Below are positions 20,038-30,300 of a DNA stretch of 64,000 nucleotides, in pieces. Under the pieces are notes generated by a model that was not told where the DNA came from, did not search any database, and worked only from the letters and a program-made list of their open reading frames with translations. Each line of letters begins with the position of its first letter. The stretch's first letter is position 1. This DNA comes from Symbiodinium natans (taxonomy: Eukaryota; Sar; Dinophyceae; Suessiales; Symbiodiniaceae): positions 10,001 to 74,000 of the forward strand of contig CAJNDS010000704.1 of assembly GCA_905221605.1 (NCBI GenBank), given 5' to 3'. A program made the translations under genes and the position numbers.

Positions 20038-20435
20038 GTTTAGGGTTTGGGGTCATAGGGGCCCGGATTCTAGGGACAAAGAGTGGCTATAGATAAACCC
20101 CCAATGTGACAATTCTCCCTGAACACAGAAACACCTTGCAAGCCTGCAAAGCCTGTAGGGCCTAAAAGCCCTAAACCTCTTAAGCATCAACCATCTACTG
20201 TGCGTAAATTCCTAAACGCCCAGATCCTAAACCCTAAACACAAAACCCTAAACCCTAAACCCTAATCCTAAACCCGAAACCCTGAACCCCTAAACCCTAA
20301 AACTTTGAAAGGTACACTTCCCCCTAAACCCTAAACCCGAAACCCTAGACCCTAAACCCTAAACCCCCAGCCCTGAACCCTAAACCCTAAACCCTAAACC
20401 CTAAACCCTAAACCCTAAACCCTAAACCCTCTGAG

Positions 20436-20526
20436 GTCCACTTCCACTTGGCTGGTGCCTCCAGCAGCAGCGGAAGCTGGGCGCCGGCAGACCGCCTCCC
20501 CGGTGGCTTGCTGAGAAGCTGCTCTT
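20436..20526 (+). CDS. Candidate exon, Ser/Gly-rich
   Basis: Acceptor TCTGAG|G between CCCTAAA (20385-20430) and TTTAGGG (20528-20618) arrays. Frame VHFHLAGASSSSGSWAPADR then LPGGLLRSCS; donor TCTT|GTTTGG. Confidence 0.5.
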
Positions 20527-20700
20527 GTTTGGGGTTTAGGGTTTAGGGTTTAGGGTTTAGGGTTTAGGGTTTAGGGTTTGGGGTCTAGGGTTTAGGGTTT
20601 AGGGTTTAGGGTTTAGGGCTGTTGGGGTTCTTAAGGTTCTAAGTGCTCCTAGGGTTCTTAGGGATTGTTAGGGCTTTCTGGACTCAGAGGATCAGCCCAG

Positions 20701-20785
20701 TACCTTTGTGCCCTGGTGCTATCGAGCGTGTTGAGTACGGCTTGCTTGCCGTTGGGATCGCCACAATGTGCTGGTTGTACTTGAT
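20701..20785 (+). CDS. Candidate transmembrane exon
   Basis: Acceptor GCCCAG|TA; frame VPLCPGAIERVEYGLLAV then GIATMCWLYL, a hydrophobic helix of about 18 residues preceded by charged ERVEY. Donor AT|GTAGGG. Placed after the TSP1-like exons and before a basic exon, it fits the single span of a type I membrane protein. Confidence 0.6.
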
Positions 20786-21514
20786 GTAGGGTTTAGGGTT
20801 TAGGGTTTAGGGTTTAGGGTTTAGGGTTTAGGGTTTAGGGTTTAGGGTTTAGGGTTTAGGGTCCAGGGTTTAGGGTTTTGATGACTACTGCCCTTAGGGG
20901 ATCTTGGGGGTTCTTGGGGTTCTTAGGCTTCTTAGGGTTCTTAGGGCTCGTATGGGCTCTTGGGGCTCTTAGGGTTCATAGGGTGCTTCGGGTTCTTTGG
21001 CTTCTCAGGGCTTAGGGTTTAGGGTTTAGGGTTTGGGGCTGTTCGTTTTTGGAGGGAGAGGTTGCTGTTCGTGTTTTTGCTTTGGCCTTTTGGGGTTTTG
21101 AGGTCAAGGAGGGCATAGCACGGCGTGTTGATTGCGGCCAAGTAAGGTCGAGGGCTTCGGCCTTCGGCTTCTAGAGTTTAGGGTTTTAAGGTTTTGGGAC
21201 GTTGCTACAGGGTTGGGGTTTAGGGTTTAGGTTTAGGGTTTAGGGTTCAGGGTTCAGGGTTCAGGGTTCAGGGTTTAGGGTTTAGGGTTTAGGGTTTAGG
21301 GTTTAGGGTTTAGGGTTAGGGGTTGCAGTAGGGTTGCTTGGTTTTTTCTTTCTGGTAGGAGAGGTGTCGCGACCCTCCTCCTTGAACCTTAAACTCTCGA
21401 CCTTACCGTAGCCCTACTTAAGCTGCCAAAGCTCCTCACAACCCGCCCTGAAGCCCCGAAACCCCGAAGCCTAAACCCGAAACCCGAAACCCGAAACCCT
21501 AAACCCAGCTCTAG

Positions 21515-21577
21515 TGGAAGCTCAAGTCTGCCAAGGCATCCGCATGCATCTCCCCGACGCGAGGTGCCCCGCGCACG
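21515..21577 (+). CDS. Candidate exon, basic juxtamembrane-type
   Basis: Acceptor GCTCTAG|T, donor ACG|GTGAAG. 21 codons: WKLKSAKASACISPTRGAPR. Lys/Arg-rich, as expected on the cytosolic side after the span at 20701-20785. Confidence 0.5.
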
Positions 21578-22114
21578 GTGAAGTGTCTCTGTTTTGGGTC
21601 AGGGTTTAGGTGTTAGGTTTTAGGGTTTAGGGCTTAGGGTTTAGTGTTTAGGGTTTAGAGCTTAGGGTTTATGGTTAGGGCTTAGGGTTTAGGGCTTGGA
21701 GATGTTGAGGGATCCGTTAGTCCCTACTGTTTGCATAAGAACCACCTAAAAAAGGCAAGATATCCTTCCTTGTAAGGGCGATATAGGGTGCAGGGTTTAG
21801 GGTTAGATTTATCTGTTTGGGGCTTTCTTCATTCCCGAATCCTGGACCCTGCCCCGGACCCCACGACCTTGAGGTTCTGATATAGCCGATCCTGCAGTTG
21901 AAGGTGAAAGGTTTGAGGGTTAAGGCAAACCCTGCACTCCTAAACCTCAAGCTTGGGGCTTGGGTCTTGGGGCTTGGGGTTTAGGGTTTAGGGTTTAGGG
22001 TTTAGGGTCTAGGGTTTAGGGTTTAGGGTTTAGGGTTTAGGGTTTAGGGTTAGGTTTAGGCTTTCGGGTCACCCTAAAGCCTGAACCCCAAACCTGAGCC
22101 CTCAACACCGCAAG

Positions 22115-22198
22115 CCCAACGTCAAGGCGCCTGATGAGGACGGTGGGCCCCCGATTTGGGGATCCACAGGCAGGGCTCTGTTGACTCATAGGACTTAG
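22115..22198 (+). CDS. Candidate exon, possibly terminal
   Basis: Acceptor CGCAAG|C; frame PNVKAPDEDGGPPIWGSTGR then ALLTHRT and TAG (22196-22198). A GC donor at CACAG|GCAGGG is an alternative end. If terminal it would close the TSP1-type gene. Confidence 0.4.
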   Translation, partial: PNVKAPDEDGGPPIWGSTGRALLTHRT

Positions 22199-22249
22199 GG
22201 TTTAGGGTTTAGGGTATGGCGTTGTGGGTTTGGGGCTTAATGTTCCGGA

Positions 22250-22980
22250 AACCCTGGACCCGATAGATTCGTCGAAGCCCTCAATGTTACATAACCTTAG
22301 ACCCTAAACCCTAAACCCTGAACACTAAGCCCTCAACCCCCAAACCCTAAAAACCCTCAAACTTCCAAAACCCTAAACCCTAAACTAAACCCCGAAAACC
22401 CTTGAAACCCCTTATCCCCCTAAACCCCTTAAACCCCTAAAACCCCTAAACCCCCTAAAACCCGCAAAACTTCCAAAACCCTTCAAACCCTTTATAACCC
22501 TAAACCCCCTTGCACTTCTAAACCACCTAAAAGCCCCCTAAAAGCCCCCAAAACCCTAAACCACCTAAAAACCTCACAAATTCTAAGACCCCTAAAGTTA
22601 CCCGTTTAACCCCATCAAAGGCCCCTAAAACCCCAAAGACCCCTAAACCCTAAACCCTAACCCCCCTTGAACCCTGAAAAACGCCTTATGAACCCTACAC
22701 CCCCCTAAAAGCCCCCCAAAACCCCTAAAACGCTTAAAGCCCTTATAGCCCAAAGACCCCTAAAAGCACCCTTGAGACCTGCAAAAATCTAAGACCCCTA
22801 AACCCTAAACCCTAAACCCTAAACCCTAAACCCTAAACCCTAAACCCTAAACCCTAAACCCTAAACCCCAAACCCCAAGCCCTAAACCCTAAACCCTAAA
22901 CCCTGAACCCTGAACCCTAAACCCTGAACCCTGAACCCTAAACCCTAAACCCCAAGCCCTAAAACCCCTCAAACCCTGTG
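22250..22980. repeat. Degenerate C-rich telomere-derived region
   Basis: About 700 bp of CCCTAAA, CCCCTAAAA, CCCTTAAA and CCCTGAA variants with a purer array at 22797-22866. No coding sequence. Confidence 0.8.
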
Positions 22981-22985
22981 GGCAG

Positions 22986-23059
22986 TCCAGCGACCATGGC
23001 GTGGTAGTCATCGACACGGTGGCAGTGCCTGGCATCCCGGCCACCCGCTGGCTCCTAGG
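22986..23059 (+). CDS. Candidate exon
   Basis: Acceptor GGGCAG|T; frame SSDHGVVVIDTVAVPGIPAT then RWLL; GC donor CTAGG|GCTGG. CCCTAAA upstream, TTTAGGG downstream. Confidence 0.5.
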
Positions 23060-23338
23060 GCTGGAAGAAAAAAAAAGGGTTTAGGGTTTAGGGTTTGAGG
23101 TTTGGGGTTTGGGGTTTGGGGTTTGGGGTTTAGGGTTTAGGGTTTAGGGTTCAGGGTTTAGGGTTTAGGGGTTTCGGGTTTGTTGGGGTTTGGGGTTTGT
23201 GGTTTGGGGTTTAGGTTTCGGGTTTAGGGTTTAAACCCTACACCCCAAGCCCTAAACCCTCAACCCTAAACCCCAAACCCCAGACCCTAGACCCTAGACC
23301 CTAAACCCAACAACCTGTCAGCCCTTTGTTGCTCTCAG

Positions 23339-23412
23339 CGCCAAGGATCTACGCCACCCGGCCGGTGTTCCTCTCGATGGACCCTGCGCTCTTTAGCTGC
23401 AACGACTTTGGG
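23339..23412 (+). CDS. Candidate exon with GCTTAG donor
   Basis: Acceptor TCTCAG|CG; frame RIYATRPVFLSMDPALFSCN then DFG; donor GGG|GCTTAG. Without the donor the frame stops at TAG one codon later, so a terminal exon is the alternative. Confidence 0.55.
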
Positions 23413-23689
23413 GCTTAGAGTGGGCGGGGATTCTTGGGAAACCCGAAACCCGGAACACTGAGCCCTGAACCCCTAAACCCGACACCCTAAACCCTAAACC
23501 CTAAGCCGAGGTTAGGGGTCAGGGGCTTCGGGTGGAATGATAGTGAACCCCTGGGCTCGGGCTGGATAGGTGCGTAGGCCCGGGCATATAGGGTTTAGGG
23601 TTTGGGGTTTAGGGTTCAGGGTTCAGGGTTCATAGGTTTTGCGGTTTAGCTTTGGGCTGTATAGGGCTCAGGACAATGTAAGTGCTTCC

Positions 23690-23935
23690 CAACGAAGACT
23701 GCCCACCCCCCACCCGCCGCCCGCCAGATCTCGAAAACCCTAAACCCTAAACTGTCAGGAGCCGATTCACAGACTCACAATTTTCGTGCGAATCGAAAGA
23801 ATGGCTGGAAGAGTCGCCAGACTCGACCAAGACTTGCATGCTTCAAGGCGTAAAATTCGTATACGGATGTATTCTGTATTATGTGTCACGTACTATGTGT
23901 TTTCCTTTTCTGATATGATATGTATACATACATAG
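23690..23935. other. Unique AT-rich spacer
   Basis: Short inverted motif TTTCGTGCGAATCGAAAG around 23780-23805 and ATGTATACATACATA near 23915. No exon seen. Confidence 0.4.
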
Positions 23936-24208
23936 AGGATTAGGGTTTAGGGTCCAGGGTTTAGGGTTTAGGGAATAGGGTTTAGGGACCATGAAAGGAA
24001 TTGAGAACAACTGAAAGATCGGCAAGGAAGTAAGAAGGCTTGTCTTGGCTTTGGCAAGCCTGAGAGGACAGAGAGGCTTCTTTGACTCCACTCCCCCCCA
24101 AAAAAACCTAAACCTTAAACCCTAAACCCTAACCCTAAACCCTAAGCCCTAACTAAGCCCTAAACCCTGAACCCTGAACCCTAAACCCTAAACCCTAAAC
24201 CCCTCAAG

Positions 24209-24334
24209 TCTATCCCAAAAAGCCTGAGGCTGATGACCTTCCTCTCTGCCGGGCTCCTCAAGCCCGAGATCCTGCACTTCCGCGTGTCCTTCCTGGACCT
24301 GTCGTGCACGGTCGGGACTGCCACTGGGCGCCTC
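24209..24334 (+). CDS. Candidate exon, leucine-rich helix
   Basis: Acceptor CTCAAG|T after CCCTAAA. 42 codons open: SIPKSLRLMTFLSAGLLKPE, ILHFRVSFLDLSCTVGTATG; TAG at 24335 or a GC donor at ACTGG|GCGCC. No family recognised. Confidence 0.6.
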
Positions 24335-24369
24335 TAGGGTTTAGGGTTTAGGGTTTGGGGTTTCGGGTT

Positions 24370-24575
24370 TAGGGTTTAGGCTTTAGGCTTTAGGCTTTAG
24401 GCTTTAGGCTTTAGGCTTTAGGGGCTTTAGGGGCTTTAGGGGCTTTAGGGGCTTTAGGGGCTTTAGGGGCTTTAGGGGCTTTAGGGGCTTTAGGGGCTTT
24501 AGGGGCTTTAGGGGCTTTAGGGGCTTTAGGGGCTTTAGGGGCTTTAGGGGCTTTAGGGGCTTTAGGGGCTTAGGG
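24370..24575 (+). repeat. Variant array: TTTAGGC then GGGGCTTTA
   Basis: Six TTTAGGC heptamers pass into about 16 copies of the 9-mer GGGGCTTTA. Homogeneous spread of a non-telomeric variant, so not a direct product of telomerase. Confidence 0.9.
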
Positions 24576-24599
24576 TTTGAGGTTGCCCAAAAACCCCTC

Positions 24600-25290
24600 A
24601 GCCCTGCAGCCCCACCCCCTTACGAGCCTTACGAGCGGTTAAACCCTAAGCCCTAAACCCTAGACCCTAAACTAGCAGTGTGGGGGAAGGCACCCTAAAC
24701 TCTAAGACCTAAAGCAATAATCCTCAACCCGAAGTTCTGACCCCCATACCCCCTAATGCTGAATACTCCCCATACACGATAATATCACTAGAATGGGAGA
24801 ATTTATCATTAGGGCGTAGGGGGATTGAATAACCCAAAACCCTTCACCCCGGAACAACCCTAAACCCTGAATCCTAGACCCTAAACACCAAATCCTAAAC
24901 CCGAAACCCTAAACTGTGAGGGCTTGGGGTTCGGGATTCAGGGCTTAGGGTCTAGGATTTCGGGAACCATGGGCCCTTAATCCCTGGACCCCCTACAAAT
25001 GTCACCTTGGGGTTTTAGGGTTTAGGGTTTATGGTTTAGGGTTTAGGGTTTAGGGTTTAGGGTTAGGGATCCTGAAAATGCCCAAAAAACGCCTCGATTT
25101 CCATAGTACCGTAGCGAAGATGCCTGAAGGCTCAGGGATCGTGGCAAGTGGGCGCTAAGTCGTCTAACTAGGACCCAGAGTTGGCCCTGATTCCCATTTG
25201 TTGAGGGTTCAGGTTTCGCTAGCCCTAAACCCTAAACCCTAAACCCTAAACCCTAAACCCTAAACCCTAAACCCTAAACCCTAAACCGTC
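24600..25290. repeat. Intron-like region
   Basis: A hairpin pair near 24768-24830 (CCCCATACACGATAATATCA with GAGAATTTATCATTAGGGCG), decayed C-rich units, TTTAGGG array 25018-25068, a truncated family C copy at 25165-25215, and a CCCTAAA array 25222-25287. No exon. Confidence 0.55.
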
Positions 25291-25294
25291 CTAG

Positions 25295-25413
25295 GTTTCT
25301 CTTGGGCGTAGCCGACGTCGGGCTCAGAAGCCCTCAAAACCGGTACGAAGTGCCCCGAGCCCTGAGCAGGATTCCCACCACTTTTGATGAAACCCTGCGG
25401 GAGCCGCTACCCC
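25295..25413 (+). CDS. Candidate exon, well-formed
   Basis: Acceptor CCTAG|G after the CCCTAAA array; donor CCCC|GTAACC, the same donor as exon 1192-1280. 39 codons: FLLGVADVGLRSPQNRYEVP, RALSRIPTTFDETLREPLP. No start codon, so it is only visible as an internal exon. Confidence 0.65.
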
Positions 25414-25714
25414 GTAACCTGAACCCTAAATCCCCAAACAACTAACTAACCCCAAGCCTCAAATTTTGGACCCTGAACGTTTAGATCCGAAACCCCTACT
25501 CCGAGTGCCTAACCTCCTAAGTCCTGAACCCAAACTTTACTACGCAAATCACTAGACCTTACCACCCTTGACCTTAAAACTTGAAAACCCGAACAACCCT
25601 ACTAGTCCCTCAAAACCTTCAAAACCTCCTATACAGCCTAAGGCCTAAACCCTAAACCCTAAACCCTAAACCCTAAACCCTAAACCCTAAACCCTCTGAA
25701 CCCTGAATCGGAAG

Positions 25715-25761
25715 GTGAATGGCATTCCAGAAGTTCTTGCATCCCAGGCGGGGCTTGGTCG
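25715..25761 (+). CDS. Candidate short exon
   Basis: Acceptor CGGAAG|G, donor GGTCG|GTGAGG (strong). Frame VNGIPEVLASQAGLG. CCCTAAA before and TTTAGGG (25810-25880) after. Confidence 0.55.
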
Positions 25762-26175
25762 GTGAGGCTTTATTTCAGGGGCGGCTTGGGGCGTGGGGTG
25801 GGGCTAGGTGGCTTAGGGTTTAGGGTTTAGGGTTTAGGGTTTAGGGTTTAGGGTTTAGGGTTTAGGGTTTAGGGTTTAGGGTTAAGGCTTTCGGGTTTTG
25901 GGACGGCAGACCCTATACGCCTGAAAGCCCTTTCTGGGTGTTGGGCCGTTGGCTTTTGAGGGCGTCGCGGCTTAAGCCGAGATTTTGGGGGATCCAAAAC
26001 CATAAGCCTGAAATCCTAAACCCTAAACCCTAAAACCCTAAAACCCTACGCCTGAATCTGAACCCTACAACTCTTGAACTTTGAGAGCTCAGGGTGGACT
26101 GCTTCACGGGCTTCAGGGCTTAGAAGCTTTGAACCCTAAACCCGATAAACCCTAAATTACTACAGTACAGTAAAC

Positions 26176-26272
26176 CCCAAAAAGTTGGAAACCTTTTTAA
26201 GGACAAATAGTGCTGGGATTCCCTATACTTTACTCTTAGGGATTGAGGCTATTGAGTTTCCAACTTTTTTGG
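26176..26272 (+). mobile_element. TIR element family M
   Basis: CCCCAAAAAGTTGGAAACC at left and GAGTTTCCAACTTTTTTGG at right. AT-rich 60-bp core with TACTTTACTCTTAGGG. Single copy seen. Confidence 0.8.
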
Positions 26273-26689
26273 CCTCTACTATATGCCCTAAGCCCTCAGC
26301 CCTAAGCGCTCGAACCTTTAAGGGGCGAAAGGGTGCGGGGTGTGGGGTTCCATGGGTTCCAGCACTTCGGGGATCGGAACCCTCAACCCTCGACCCTCTG
26401 AAGAATCAACCTGTTAGGGTTGAGGGTTGAGGTTTTAGGCTCGCTCTTAGCTGCTTGAAACAAAGTATCCACAACCACAAGCCCAAGACTTCGCAAGATT
26501 TCCGATAATTGGACCCTAAACCCTAAGCCCTAAACCCTGCGAACCCCACAAGCCCTGTAAAACTTACCCTAAACCCTAAACCCTAAACCCTAAACCCTAA
26601 ACCCTAAACCCTAAACCCTAAACCCTAAACCCTAAACCCTAAACCCTAAACCCTACAGGCCCTATAACCCCAACAAACCCTACCTAAAG

Positions 26690-26780
26690 TCGACACTCTC
26701 AGAGCCTCTGGCTCAGGACTACGTCCGGGATGACGTGCGTGAGCGGCTCACAGCCATGCACCCCAACTGCATGTCTGAGC
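26690..26780 (+). CDS. Candidate exon, charged helix
   Basis: Acceptor CTAAAG|T; frame STLSEPLAQDYVRDDVRERL then TAMHPN; open to TAA at 26783. GC donor AACT|GCATGT is a possible end. CCCTAAA arrays on both sides. Confidence 0.5.
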
Positions 26781-26910
26781 CCTAAACCCTAAACCCTAAA
26801 CCCTAAACCCTAGACCCCAGACCCTAGACCCCAAACCCTAAACCCTAAACCCTAAACCCTAAACCCTAAACCCTTTGCGGGGTGCGGAAAGCCAGGTGAC
26901 ATTTTCTCAG

Positions 26911-26978
26911 CCTCTTTGGGCGCCCTAAAACTTCATGATAAGGGCGACAAAAGGGACCGCGACTTCGGATTTCGGATT
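26911..26978 (+). CDS. Candidate exon, charged
   Basis: Acceptor TTCTCAG|CC; frame SLGALKLHDKGDKRDRDFGF then RI; GC donor ATT|GCCTTC or longer. No family recognised. Confidence 0.45.
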
Positions 26979-27134
26979 GCCTTCAAGCCTTACCCTAAAC
27001 CCTGATTCCTGAACCCTCAACCCTAGGAGCCCAAACCCCTAAACCCTAAACCCTAAACCCTAAACCCTAAGCCCTAAGCCCTAAGCCCTAAACCCTAACC
27101 TTCAACCTCAAGGCCCCAAATCCTGCAAACAGTT

Positions 27135-27232
27135 TGGGGTTTATTAGGGTTTATAGGGGTTTATGGGGTTTATAGAGTTTATAGGGTTTAATAGGGTTTA
27201 CAGGGTCGATAGGGTTTATAGGGTTTCGGGTT
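27135..27232 (+). repeat. Variant array GGGTTTATA
   Basis: Nine-mer-like TTATAGGGT units (27145-27230), a variant of the telomere repeat with an inserted TA. Confidence 0.7.
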
Positions 27233-27301
27233 CAGGGTTTAGGGTTTAGGGTTTGGGACTGTGGCTTCCTAACCTCTATAACCAGCTGAAGGTACGACCA
27301 G

Positions 27302-27379
27302 CTGCAGAGAGCCCTGCGGTCAGATGGCCTTGCCACGAGAGCGCGGATTCGAGGCCGCAAGCTGTGGCTTCGGGATCAG
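27302..27379 (+). CDS. Candidate exon, Arg-rich
   Basis: Acceptor CGACCAG|C; frame LQRALRSDGLATRARIRGRK then LWLRDQ; donor either GC (CGCAA|GCTGTG) or GA after CAG. Flanked by TTTAGGG arrays on both sides. Confidence 0.45.
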
Positions 27380-27479
27380 GATTTAGGTGTGTGGGTTTTT
27401 TGGGGTGTAGGGTTTAGGGTTTAGGGTTTAGGGTTTAGGGTTTAGGGTTTAGGGTTTAGGGTTTAGGGTTTAGGGTTTA

Positions 27480-27915
27480 GGGTTCACAGACCCTGCAAGC
27501 CGCTTCAGGGCCTAATAACTCTAACTAACCCATCTGTGTCGTCATACACCTTGTTGCAAGGCGGCCCTTTTGTTGAGGGTACCGGAAAAGGGACCATCAT
27601 ATAGAGAAAGAACCATATTACACATATTCCTCTACAAAATACACATGCATGCAGTATGCTTTTCTGTACTTGTGTATATACACCGTATATCGTCCTAACA
27701 TGATTAAGGCTTAGTTGCCCCCCCCCCCCCCCAAGATGCCTCTATACAGCCCAGGACCCTTATAAGCATCCCACCTTGAGTCCCTTAGACTTGAACCCGT
27801 GCCAGAAGCAGTGACCAACATACCGAAATTCAGGCGTTATTTCGGTGTTCTGGTTCGTTGTGACGAGCTCAATACTCTATAAACTTCTTCAGAACCCTGA
27901 ACCCCCTACCCTCTT
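27480..27915. other. Unique intron-like stretch
   Basis: AT-rich non-repetitive sequence with a C14 tract (27718-27732) and GTGTATATACACCGTATAT. No exon seen. Confidence 0.4.
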
Positions 27916-27926
27916 CATCCCCACAG

Positions 27927-28001
27927 GCGAGCTGGTGCTGTTGGACCCCGAGCACCGGGTGAAACCCTACGTCCAAAGATACTGGGAGCTACTTCGCTCG
28001 A
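27927..28001 (+). CDS. Candidate exon
   Basis: Acceptor CCCACAG|GC; frame ELVLLDPEHRVKPYVQRYWE then LLRSS; donor CGA|GTTTTT. An earlier donor CACCG|GGTGAAA would shorten it. Confidence 0.55.
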
Positions 28002-28618
28002 GTTTTTGGGGGTTGAGGGTTTAAAGTTTAGGGTTTAGGGTTGCGGGCTTTTAGGGTTGAGGGCATCGCATGTAGGCGGGTTGGGGGTCTAGGGTGCTTG
28101 GGGTGTGCAGGGTCTAAAGTTCACGGCTGAGTGTCTGAGGTGTGGGGTTGGGTTTTTGGCTTAGGGTCTCAAGTTGCCCCTGCATCCTACATCCGAAGCC
28201 CCGAGGGTTTAGGGTTTAGGGTTTTGGGTTTTGGGTTTTGGGTTTAGGGTTTAGGGTTTGGGAAGCCCTCTACCGGGCAACTCGGACAGGTAGCATCAGG
28301 GTTTCGAAGGCGCCCAAGCCCCTAAGCCCTATAGGCGGTCTGGAAGCCCTATGCCCCAAGCCTATAGCCCCCTAAGTGTGAACCATGCCCTGAAGCCCGA
28401 AGGTAAGCCCAAAGACCAAAAGCAACTTTTCACCCTACTCTAAAGTGCGAAGTCCACCCCAAAACCCTACACCCTGAACCCAAAACCCTCAACCCAAAAG
28501 CCTCAAACCTAAACCCCAAACCCCAAACCCCCAACCCCAAACCCTAAACCCTAAACCATAAACCATAAACCCTAAACCCCAACCCTAACCCTAAAGCCTA
28601 CAACTCTCCAGCCCTCAG

Positions 28619-28700
28619 ATTTTACGATGGCGCGGACGACGAGGAGGTTCTGATGCGGCTGCGCCAAGCAAACGCCTTGGGCCAACTCCAGGAGCTGATG
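28619..28700 (+). CDS. Candidate exon with telomere-repeat donor
   Basis: Acceptor CCTCAG|A, donor GATG|GTTTAG made by the array itself. Frame FYDGADDEEVLMRLRQANAL then GQLQELM: acidic loop and amphipathic helix. The last eight exon bases AGCTGATG recur at 28790-28797 on the far side of the array. Confidence 0.65.
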
Positions 28701-29013
28701 GTTTAGGGTTTAGGGTTTAGGGTTTAGGGTTTAGGGTTTAGGGTTTAGGGTTTAGGGTTCAGGGTTATTGCGGTTTATGGTTTAGGGTTAGCTGATGTCT
28801 TGTTTTTGTTTGTTTTCCTTTGTTTTTTTTGGCGGCGGGGAGGGGGGGAGGGGCGGTTAGGGTTCTTAGGCAGTTGTTATTGTTTTGTTTGTTCGTTTTT
28901 TTTTTTTTTGGGGGGGGGGGGGGGGTTAGGGGCTTTCGGGTGCTTTGGGGAGGTGTTGGGGCTTGGAGGGGTGTGCGGGTTTTCGGGTTTATGGTGAGGC
29001 TTTTCTAGAGACA

Positions 29014-29150
29014 GTTTAGGGTTTAGGGTTTAGGGTTTAGGGTTTAGGGTTTAGGGTTTAGGGTTTAGGGTTTAGGGTTTAGGGTTTAGGGTTTAGGGTT
29101 TAGGGTTTCCGGTTAGGGTTTAGGGTTTAGGGTTTAGGGTTTCAGGGGCT
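29014..29150 (+). repeat. TTTAGGG array
   Basis: About 18 heptamers. Preceded by a T13-G14 tract (28896-28924), which produces Gly/Phe-rich spurious frames. Confidence 0.9.
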
Positions 29151-29340
29151 TGTTTAGGATTTAGGGTTTGGGCTCGTTAGGGCTGGCGATTGAGGTTGTG
29201 GCGAGCCTCGACTCCGGATTCCAGACTAGCCCTAAACCCTAAACCCTAAACCCTAAACCCTAAACCCTAAACCCAGAAAGAGGGAGGGGATAAGGAGCGG
29301 TTGAGGGGGGGGCCATTCGAGGCCTGCAGGCCTGGTACCT

Positions 29341-29543
29341 AGGTAGGCACTTGGGCTATGTCATATTTCCCCTTATTGGGCTTAAGAGGATCATATTTAG
29401 GAGTACTTTTTTCTGGGGTTTTAGGGTTTAGGGTTTAGGTTTAGGGTTTAGGGTTTAGGGTTTAGGGTTTAGGGTTTAGGGTTTAGGGTTTAGGGTTTAG
29501 GGTTTAGGGTTTAGGGTTTAGGGTTTAGGGCCATCCTAGGTAA
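29341..29543 (+). mobile_element. TIR-type element family G, copy 1, split by a telomere array
   Basis: Left part GTAGGCACTTGGGC..CTTATTGGGCTTAAGAGG..CATATTTAGGAGTA matches copies at 30195 and 49069. It is interrupted by TTTAGGG units (29419-29530), then resumes with GGGCCATCCTAGG. Confidence 0.7.
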
Positions 29544-29757
29544 GGCTCAAGGCTCATTTGGCTCTTTTGGCCTAAGGGGCTTCCTCTTTTGGCCTAAGGG
29601 GGCTGGGGGAGGGGGTGTTCTCTCCCTGGGCATCCTATGATGCGCTTCAGGTCCTGGCTGGTCTCGTGCCTCCCTAAACCCTAAACCCTAAACCCTAAAC
29701 CCTAAACCCTAAACCCTAAACCCTAAACCCTAAACCCTAAACCCTAAACCCGATGAG

Positions 29758-29828
29758 GACACCGCGGTGGGACTGTCTCTGACGTGCGGCAGCCTGGTGA
29801 GCCGCCTGGCCCGGAAGAAGTCACCTGG
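29758..29828 (+). CDS. Candidate exon whose donor is the end of a mobile element
   Basis: Acceptor GATGAG|GAC following CCCTAAA array (29672-29750). Frame DTAVGLSLTCGSLVSRLARK then KSP. Donor CCTGG|GTAGGCCCTTGGG is exactly the left end of family G copy 2. Phase 0 entry matches the phase 0 exit of exon 28619-28700. Confidence 0.6.
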
Positions 29829-30050
29829 GTAGGCCCTTGGGATACTTTCCAAGTAGTAGAGTAGGTAACCTTTAAACTTTTTGGGGGTAGTATAATTCCC
29901 TTATAATCCCAAAGGTTAACCTTGAATCCCCCCAGGTTTCTGGACAACTAAGCTTCATATGTTCCCTTAGTGGGGCCTCGGGTTTACGGTTTTAGGGTTT
30001 AGGGTTTGGGCGGATCATATTCAGGAATATTCCCCTCATTGGGTTTACAA
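29829..30050 (+). mobile_element. Family G copy 2 with nested family H copy 1
   Basis: Family G begins GTAGGCCCTTGGGATAC, is broken at about 29851 by family H (GGTAACCTTTAAACTTTTTG ... CAAAGGTTAACCTT ... TGGACAACTAAG), and resumes at TCATATGTTCCCTTAGTGGG, then GGATCATATTCAGGAATATT. A short TTTAGGG run lies inside. Shows successive insertions. Confidence 0.7.
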
Positions 30051-30194
30051 CTATTTGCTTAAGAACCCCCCGCCCCCCCGACCCCCCCCCCCCAAAAAAA
30101 GAAAACAAGATCATTCCCAAATGCCCCATATAAGGAAGAATGCTTTTACGTTTATTCTTCTTTCGGGGAGTGGTTCTGAAGCAAATAGTAGTCT

Positions 30195-30300
30195 AGATAG
30201 GCCCCTGGGATATTTCACATTTTCCCTTCTTGGGTTAAGAAGGTCATATTTAGGAATAGTTTTCAAACGGAACTAAGGGCCATCCTAGAAATTAGGATCC
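30195..30300 (+). mobile_element. Family G, copy 3
   Basis: TAGGCCCCTGGGATATTTCA, CCCTTCTTGGGTTAAGAAGG, CATATTTAGGAATAG, GGGCCATCCTAGAAATTAGG. The most intact copy. Confidence 0.7.

Noticed and set aside
28800-29008. Phe/Gly-rich frames
   Set aside because: Produced by a T13-G14 tract and G-rich variant repeats.
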